A DNA stretch of 19,965 nt, taken from the NCBI GenBank assembly GCA_963735495.1, contig CAVTLG010000012.1, forward strand, positions 1 through 19,965. Direction: 5' to 3'. The stretch comes from CAVTLG01 sp963735495 (lineage in GTDB: Bacteria; Chloroflexota; Ktedonobacteria; Ktedonobacterales; Ktedonobacteraceae). A program made the position numbers and the translations under genes. Positions 15,043 to 19,965 of this stretch are shown here, one piece after another (the stretch's first letter is position 1; each line of letters opens with the position of its first letter). Below the pieces are notes generated by a model that saw only the letters and a program-made list of their open reading frames with translations, was not told the DNA's origin and did not search any database.

Positions 15043-15562
15043 GAAAGCTCCTCTATCTTCGCTTGCTCGCATTTACAGACATCCCACAGCCCACTCATAC
15101 CTGACGCGAGAATTTCTTTCACGATCCTCGCTCAGGTCGCTTCTCCTCAAATATTTGCAGCAGGTAGTGTGACTATTGTACCACAGTCTTCTCATATCCT
15201 TATGCGAATTGATATCCCGATACTGTTCAGATTTGGCACGTGGTAGCGAGATCAAAGATCTCAGTATTCTTGAACAGGATGGTGTGAGTTGGACCTGCTG
15301 ACCGCCACATCAACAGCTCCGACACCATATACATTGCCGTAGCTGGTCTTCCGTATTCCCTTAGAAAATGTTCTTTCAAGAAGAAAAGATAGAAAAAGTG
15401 CTAGTTCAGAAATAGGACACAGGCCACCGATTCAGGTAAAGAGGGTAACACCGTGCCAAGATAAGTGGCACAGAGAAAAAGGTCCAGTATAGTAGTGGCA
15501 TTCCTTATTCACTGATCCGGAGTTGCTCGCAAGTCGGGCCAGGCAGAGGAAGCAAAAACAAG
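15043..15562. other. Gene-poor interval with a leader hairpin and a dispersed repeat
   Basis: No convincing gene is present in these 520 bases. CCTGACGCGAG (15100-15110) and CTCGCTCAGG (15127-15136) can pair with one bulge, in what would be the leader of the 15042-14543 operon. A TACAAT on the minus strand near 15176-15181 could be its -10 box. The 29-bp repeat copy 2 lies at 15450-15478. Confidence 0.4.
15450..15478 (+). repeat. Dispersed 29-bp repeat, copy 2
   Basis: This copy matches 9325-9353 at 25 of 29 positions. It contains a perfect 6-bp hairpin, GTGCCA and TGGCAC with a 7-base loop. It lies about 85 bases beyond the 3' end of the UPF0158 gene, with no ORF directly behind it. Confidence 0.65.
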
Positions 15563-16000
15563 CTAGAGCACGCTCTGTATCCACTCTTCGACCGCAGCTT
15601 TGAGCTGCTTGTCTCTCCACTGATACCAGGCTTGCAGCCATTGCTCATTGACGAGATGAAGGATATCCTTAAAACGTCGGAACGCCCCCTTGCCGTTGAG
15701 CGCAATGGATAATTTCTCGGCGGCGTTTTCATCCGCTGGAGCGACCAGTTCATCCACAAAATCGACCATCCATTGGTAGGCCTCGTGGGCGGGGATGCGC
15801 TCAACGGCAGCATAGTCATTGCTCCCATCGATTTCTTCCAGCAAGCATTTATCCTCGTCGGACAGGCCAAGGTAGTCAGAAAAGAAGATCACTTCGCCAG
15901 TGACTAGATTCAAAAAATACCTGTGTGCCAGGTCTGCGTCTTCCATCGCAGTTTCAAGCATGTCCAGGTCGATGGGTTTTCCATTAGGAAGTGTCATCAT
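15563..16000 (-). CDS. UPF0158 family protein
   Basis: The 145-residue protein fits the UPF0158 family of unknown function. Marks are an early strand-turn FLNLVTGEVIFFSD (residues 29-42), the central IPAHEAYQWMVDFVDEL (69-85), and the most conserved stretch LNGKGAFRRFKDIL (101-114), followed by W-rich helices ending in VEEWI. Length is normal. AGGAGAGG lies six bases before the ATG at 16000, so that first ATG rather than the second is used. There is no membrane segment. It follows the conserved protein at 16056-16499 with a 55-base gap, probably in one transcript. Confidence 0.85.
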   Translation of the reverse strand: MMTLPNGKPIDLDMLETAMEDADLAHRYFLNLVTGEVIFFSDYLGLSDEDKCLLEEIDGSNDYAAVERIPAHEAYQWMVDFVDELVAPADENAAEKLSIALNGKGAFRRFKDILHLVNEQWLQAWYQWRDKQLKAAVEEWIQSVL

Positions 16001-16055
16001 GTGGTACCTCTCCTGATGAGCGGGTTATCATCCCACAGCAGTTTCTTGTATGGAC

Positions 16056-16499
16056 TCAGGCTCCGTACAAGCTGATTTCTTTCTGGCGAGCATACCGCTG
16101 GATTTCATGCACGTCTGTGATGCCCTTGACAATGGCTTCCTGAATCCAATCGTACATCTCGTATTTATTTTGATAGAGCCGGTTACTGCAAAAGATGTTG
16201 CGGCGTGCAAAAGGCGGTGGTGTCATTCTCCGAAGATTTTCTCGGATCATTGGATCGTCCGCGCGTTGGGTATACCACCAGGGAGTATCGAGCATATACG
16301 AGGGGTTGTGGACCCACTCCGGGCAAGACTGGTGATAGAGACAACAAAGGTATTCGACAGATGCCGCACAAAAAGCTCCCCAACGCTGAGTATTTTCAGT
16401 CTCCTGCTCTGGCCTGATCAATGGCTCCTTTACCAGATCGGAGCGGATATGTCTGGCGTATCCAGAAAAGATTAGCATTACTATACCACAGCATGGCAT
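16056..16499 (-). CDS. Conserved protein of unknown function, probably N-truncated
   Basis: The 147-residue product contains RWGAFCAASVEYLCCLYH (39-56), CPEWVHNP, and RRNIFCSNRLYQNKYEMYDW further on, ending with ITDVHEIQRYARQKEISLYG. I recall this pattern from uncharacterised proteins in Chloroflexota and relatives, where an N-terminal segment like the one at 12928-13086 comes first; here that segment is replaced by about 15 unrelated residues. The ATG at 16499 nevertheless has AGAGGA seven bases upstream. Upstream DNA belongs to a primase-like fragment, so a recombination junction near 16500 is likely. The cysteines and histidines do not form an obvious zinc motif. It probably shares a transcript with UPF0158. 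Confidence 0.6.
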   Translation of the reverse strand: MPCCGIVMLIFSGYARHIRSDLVKEPLIRPEQETENTQRWGAFCAASVEYLCCLYHQSCPEWVHNPSYMLDTPWWYTQRADDPMIRENLRRMTPPPFARRNIFCSNRLYQNKYEMYDWIQEAIVKGITDVHEIQRYARQKEISLYGA

Positions 16500-16538
16500 G
16501 CTTTATCCTCTATTTGAAAGCACGAAAAAGGTGATTTT

Positions 16539-16865
16539 TTACTCAGGATGTGGTTGCATCTCCGTCACAACTCTGGTAAGGGTAATCAGAGTGGTCTCAG
16601 GAGGGACACCAACTTCTATCCCTTCTACCCGAAGCTCTAGAGCAATCTTCTTCAACTCGTCAATATATTTATGCGGCGCGCGATACCATGTTGCAAACTC
16701 ATCAGGAAAGCGCGAACAGATGATTTCCTTGAACTGTTTGGGGGTCCCGCTCCATTGCTGTTTCTCCTGCATAAGCAGGCACATCGGCTGAAAAAGAGGA
16801 GAAGCTCTCAACGAGGCTTTCAGCTCTGCTGCTCGCTTTTCTTCGTGCATGAGATGAATCTCTGC
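16539..16865 (-). pseudogene. Primase/helicase-type protein, C-terminal fragment
   Basis: The frame resembles the C-terminal tail of plasmid- or phage-type primase/helicase proteins: a helix like HEEKRAAELKASLRASPL, the short QWSGTPKQFKEII that corresponds to the usual WEGT-x-x-ELL, then APHKYIDELKKIALELRVEG leading to IEVGVPPETTLITLTRV, a winged-helix-like ending. The ORF opens further up (ATG 16925) but that part overlaps the TIR fragment in another frame and looks unrelated. The ATPase or primase core is absent. Family assignment is by pattern memory and moderate. It points to a former integrated plasmid or prophage. Confidence 0.5.
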
Positions 16866-16929
16866 CTCTGATCGGCGACTTCCAACTCCCAGGGGCCATC
16901 TAGATAGAATGCACAGCCATAACATGCCT

Positions 16930-17047
16930 GAATAACTCCAGACAGTTTCAAGGCTGTTAGATGGTTATCCAGCTTTTGGGCATATTTGCGGTCTTCGTAT
17001 GCATAGCAATAACAGAGGTTGAGTGGTTGGGATGATGGTATTTCCAT
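16930..17047 (-). pseudogene. TIR-domain protein, N-terminal fragment
   Basis: From the ATG at 17047 (GAGGGAAGAA upstream) the product reads LNLCYCYAYEDRKYAQKLDN and HLTALKLSGVIQ, the first strand, box 1 and first helix of a bacterial TIR domain (pattern YCYAxED, then HL..L...G.I). Homology ends near residue 40 and the frame runs into unrelated codons, stopping at 16820. The catalytic glutamate and the rest of the roughly 130-residue domain are missing. TIR domains act as NADases or signalling modules in anti-phage systems; this piece cannot. It is joined directly to the primase-like tail. Confidence 0.65.
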
Positions 17048-17247
17048 CGATATTCTTCCCTCGACAATCTCGCCGGTAAATCAGCGTAATCTATCCAATA
17101 CTATGCAATTGTTAAAACCATCAAGAAGTTGCTCAATACGTGCTTGTAGAAAGCTTAGAACATCTTAGAAAGCTACAGTAAATATACGCTGTGATGGATT
17201 CATCTGCGATAGAAACGAAAAGTCCCAAAGCGCTTGCCTGGACGGCG

Positions 17248-18235
17248 TCACCCCTTAAAAATCTTTTCCCGGTGATAGGCCAGGTAGGAATGACCAGGAT
17301 GTTCGGCACCCTGAGGTAAAAGCAGGATCGGGCTCAGTATCTCGCCAAAGTAAGTTGTGACCTTGGGATCGTGCACGATACTTTGCTCTAGTTTGGTGGC
17401 ACGATGGATACGGTATCCCCCATTTACCATGAGATACCCCCGATCAAATGCGGCATCATGCATGGGACAGCCCGCCAAGCCATTTTTTACATCGACCCGT
17501 TCGCGGTCGGTAGAAACAGCCCATGGCTTGATATGCGAAGCGCGTAGCAAATGGCTTTGCTCTTGTAGCGTGTGTGGCGCGAAGCCACAAAAGACGCATG
17601 CTCCTCCACAATTGTGGATTACCCCAAGAGCAAATCGGTGCTGAGCTAGACGAATTTTGCGTTCGACTAATTTCTCGGTTTGCCGATCACTTAACAAGAA
17701 TGTCTGCTGCAACTCTTTCATTGTCTCATCTTCATCTGTGAGGAGAAGCGCTGTACTGGCAGGCAAATCATCTTGTCCTATAAGGACATCTCCTGGATAC
17801 ATTTCTGCTGAAAGGAGATGCAAGAAATCGGGTAGTGTTTCCTCACCAATCAACAGAGTTCGTGCTTGTATGAGAATCTCTCGATAGAGACTACGATACA
17901 GGTCAGGGTCAGCGGCAAAGGTTGCGAAGAGTTTCTGGTTCCTCTTTTGCGCTATGAGGTCGTGCTCCCTCTAAATTGAGCATCTTATTGGTGATCGATC
18001 CGGGAGTTCGCTGGAAAAAAGTGGCCAGTTGCTTGACACTCTCAGGAACGCTCTGAATGTTGGCTCCGCCATACTTGTGAGGATCACATAGATAGAAAAG
18101 CCCATAGCAGAGGATCTTCTCAACGAAGTTAAAAGGAACTTGGCGATGACCAGGCAAAGGCTGTGATCGACGAGCAATCTCGAGCAAATAATCGCGTATC
18201 CGTTCAACGGATAGTTCGCGGTCAAGAAGTTCCAT
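17248..18235 (-). pseudogene. HNH endonuclease, broken by one extra base
   Basis: Two frames give one protein of about 328 residues. The first (ATG 18235, GAGGGA upstream) has EKILCYGLFYLCDPHKYGGA and LATFFQRTPGSITNKMLNLEG, an N-terminal domain shared with restriction-like HNH proteins. It stops at 17909. The second carries the nuclease: CVFC zinc pair (about 17587-17598), SHIKPW with the catalytic histidine near 17535, then NGLAGCPMHDAAFDRGYL with Asn near 17484 and His near 17460. One extra base in the run at 17932-17934 separates them; dropping it restores KEEPELFATFAADPDLYRSL. Such enzymes may cut foreign or modified DNA. Everything else looks intact, so recent mutation or sequencing error is possible. 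Confidence 0.8.
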
Positions 18236-18735
18236 GTAGTGTTCCCTCACTTGCTATGTTCTCTTTTTGTACATTTCACTAGAGCCAATATATGCTCTTT
18301 TTCAAGAATATCAGTTATATTTTCTCTCAAAAAAGAGACCTAAAGCAAGCCTATCAGATATAGCAAAGATTAGGGTTCAGAACAGGTTAAGCAGTAATAA
18401 GGGGAACACTAGGCAAGCCTATAACGCCTGGACGTAACTCTTCTGAAAACGATGGTTTTCATGCTGGGTGGTGTCACTCTGGCATGATCGTCTTGGAAGA
18501 GCGGGCGGAAGAGAGACAAAGCTAGCTAACAGGTGCTAGATGGTGTGGTACGTGATACAAGGATGGAGCTGGGGGGCGTGCAAAGCGAGAGCGGAGCACG
18601 CGCGGTGTCAACGCTGCTATGGGGAAGGGCGATATACGCCTCTCTAATACAAGCTATAAATGTGATATACCTTGTGGCGTAATATTAAATGCTCTAGCAA
18701 TGTTGCTATGAGGTGGTTGACAATAGACAAGATAA
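18236..18735. other. Intergenic stretch without recognised genes
   Basis: No coding frame of note is seen. It should contain the HNH gene's promoter (AT-rich, 18251-18340) but no clear -35/-10 pair was found. GCAAGCCTAT occurs twice (18345-18354 and 18413-18422). The region 18560-18610 is G-rich without a clear fold. Confidence 0.4.
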
Positions 18736-18761
18736 GAGACTGAGGTATATTTCTCAGGCTC
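18736..18761 (-). terminator. Bidirectional intrinsic terminator behind the XRE/TPR gene
   Basis: GAGACTGAG (18736-18744) and CTCAGGCTC (18753-18761) pair with one mismatch around an 8-base loop. TTTT follows on the plus strand and a T-rich TTATCTT on the minus strand. It lies about 55 bases past the 25-codon ORF and would end the regulator transcript. Confidence 0.55.
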
Positions 18762-18814
18762 TTTTGCTTCATACCTATTATAATACTGACCATGCTACCA
18801 TCCAATAGAACCTG

Positions 18815-18892
18815 TCATTTTTCTGTTTCGTCAGCAATCCAGTCAAGATACCCTTGGCTTTCCAGGACAATAGCCGTGGCGCTCAGCTTCAC
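18815..18892 (-). CDS. 25-residue ORF overlapping the stop of the XRE/TPR regulator
   Basis: A GTG at 18892 overlaps the regulator's TGA by four bases and opens 25 codons ending at 18815. The peptide starts KLSATAIVLES and ends DWIADETEK. Coupling and position are like the peptide genes behind RRNPP-type regulators (Rap-Phr, PlcR-PapR, NprR-NprX), but the hydrophobic part is too short for a standard signal peptide and there is no separate ribosome site. It may be a chance ORF. Confidence 0.3.
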   Translation of the reverse strand: MKLSATAIVLESQGYLDWIADETEK

Positions 18893-19965
18893 ATCTCTTG
18901 TTTTCTCTTCGCCTCTATAAGTGCATCCTGTAAAATGTCCAATCGCTTATCTTTCCCTATTGGGAGTACCCGCAAACGGTTATAGGTTTTCTCCACCCAT
19001 CCGAGATGACGCTTGGACCGATATTCAGAAGCAAGTTGAATACCCTTCAAAGAAAAGGTGATACCCTGGTCTAAATCACCAAGACGCAGGTATGCTTCAC
19101 CTTTATCTATCGTGTATGCCCCCAATTCCCTGAGCGGCCTAAATGGGCGTAGTTTATCCGTCTCATTGTACATTTCCAGGGCTTCCTTCGGCTTCCATAA
19201 CTCAGAGAAGCCCCCTGCCTGTGCCCAAAGGACATCATCAAGGCTGTAGTCATTGGCTAACCCTGTAATGCTGTCCTTCATATCCTTAGCAATCTCAAGA
19301 GCTGCGTCAATGGCTTGACGAAATGGCTTCTCCTGCCCGCTATCTGCGTACACTGTGGATAGGTTAACATGATATATTCCGCGAGTAGCTTCTGCCGCCG
19401 CATCAGCAAATGGTTTCGCGGCCTGAAAGCAGCGCTGCGAAGTCTCAAAACGCCCGCGCTTTCTCAGCAAACTTCCCTGATAGACCATTCCCATCGTGAT
19501 AATATCGGGATCGTTCAATTCCTGCCCCAGGCTAACCATCTCTGAGAAATGCCCAGAGGCAGTCGCAAAGTCCAGGCTATCAAAGGCAATACGCCCTCTC
19601 ATCTGATGTGTATAGGCAAGCAACTGCTGGGCAGGCTTGAGAAATTCACCGTGATAGGAGATAAGCGCCTGATCCAGGGTTATAGTGAGTTCTTGCAGTT
19701 TTTCTTCGAGAATGGGAGCCTGATCTGCAATCCATAACATATAAGATAGCTGCACCATATCACGGCCAGGAGCAAGAAGCATCTGGAGGATAGCACTGTC
19801 AGCTTGCTGCGGTTCCTGAACATCTATTTTCCTCTTCGGTATACCGCGCCCGATCTCTTCTAACTTCTCCTGGGGGATGTCCAGAATATCAGCCAGGCGC
19901 ATCACCTGGGTAACACTATCCAGCTTTCGCTTGCCCCGCTCAATCTGAGAGAAGCAATACATGAA
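18889..19965 (-). CDS. XRE-family regulator with TPR repeats (runs off right edge)
   Basis: The 358 residues present begin inside the helix-turn-helix domain (FSQIERGKRKLDSVTQVMRL, the recognition-helix end), so the start lies beyond the window. A linker (IGRGIPKRKIDVQEPQQ) leads to an all-helical C-terminal part with tetratricopeptide-like pairs: HQMRGRIAFDSLDFATASGHF, VYQGSLLRKRGRFETSQRCF, VNLSTVYADSGQEKPFRQAI and GEAYLRLGDLDQGITFSLKG. This is the layout of RRNPP-like regulators, in which TPRs bind a peptide and alter DNA binding, although many Ktedonobacteria proteins of this shape are uncharacterised. Length without the missing start suggests about 380-400 residues. A 25-codon ORF overlaps its stop, and a terminator follows. 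Confidence 0.85.
   Translation of the reverse strand, partial: FMYCFSQIERGKRKLDSVTQVMRLADILDIPQEKLEEIGRGIPKRKIDVQEPQQADSAILQMLLAPGRDMVQLSYMLWIADQAPILEEKLQELTITLDQALISYHGEFLKPAQQLLAYTHQMRGRIAFDSLDFATASGHFSEMVSLGQELNDPDIITMGMVYQGSLLRKRGRFETSQRCFQAAKPFADAAAEATRGIYHVNLSTVYADSGQEKPFRQAIDAALEIAKDMKDSITGLANDYSLDDVLWAQAGGFSELWKPKEALEMYNETDKLRPFRPLRELGAYTIDKGEAYLRLGDLDQGITFSLKGIQLASEYRSKRHLGWVEKTYNRLRVLPIGKDKRLDILQDALIEAKRKQEM

Noticed and set aside
15432..15870. Alternative minus-strand ORFs around UPF0158
   Set aside because: They are out-of-frame shadows of UPF0158 or lack any recognisable features or ribosome sites.
18251..18300. Terminator-like AGAGC/GCTCT hairpin with T-run
   Set aside because: The stem is only 5 bp and AT-rich, and no plus-strand gene ends here.

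Overview
The window looks like an accessory stretch of a Ktedonobacteria-type (Chloroflexota) chromosome. This is inferred, without a database search, from the family mix: an XRE regulator with TPR repeats, a SWIM zinc-finger protein, TIR and HNH pieces, UPF0158, an MNT-type nucleotidyltransferase pair, an IS701-type transposase, and many broken genes lying between intact ones. Composition is patchy: the dehydrogenase relic near 7.1-7.8 kb is much richer in G and C than its surroundings, and several intergenic stretches are AT-rich. No rRNA, tRNA or CRISPR array was seen. LAYOUT. 0-0.65 kb: the N-terminal part of an IS701-family transposase running off the left edge. 0.7-4.0 kb: an SRPBCC (START-like) protein with a good promoter, an HSL-type alpha/beta hydrolase, and, convergent to it, a stand-alone Cas6 endoribonuclease. 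A 26-bp repeat built of TATTACA units lies 80-115 bp beyond the 3' end of each of these three genes, and two perfect inverted copies bracket the hydrolase gene. 4.4-6.9 kb: the 3' end of a cytochrome P450 gene, then an intact class II asparagine synthetase. 7.1-9.1 kb: a truncated zinc-type dehydrogenase with a strong hairpin behind it, a nitroreductase on the opposite strand, and a small cysteine-rich zinc-binding protein. 9.1-12.8 kb: a 111-bp IS630-like miniature element, an Asp-box (BNR) repeat protein, a 620-bp gap with only a weak ORF, and a SWIM zinc-finger protein broken by one extra base. 12.9-14.5 kb: a 52-codon gene fragment, a frameshifted XRE helix-turn-helix gene, and an alpha/alpha-toroid (squalene cyclase-like) protein. 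14.5-20 kb, nearly all on the minus strand: an overlapping pair (small conserved protein plus truncated minimal nucleotidyltransferase), UPF0158 behind a conserved protein of unknown role, primase-like and TIR fragments joined head to tail, an HNH endonuclease with one extra base, and an XRE/TPR regulator running off the right edge with a 25-codon ORF overlapping its stop. HOW THE GENES RELATE. There is no single long operon. The left half is a set of separately transcribed genes of enzyme type. The right 5.5 kb resembles a defence and toxin-antitoxin scrapyard: TIR, HNH, MNT and Cas6 are families commonly met in genome-defence contexts, but most of the copies here are truncated or frameshifted. 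The most unusual features are the TATTACA repeats around the hydrolase and the orphan Cas6, the peptide-sized ORF coupled to the XRE/TPR regulator, and the recurrence of single-base +1 frameshifts in genes that otherwise look undamaged.
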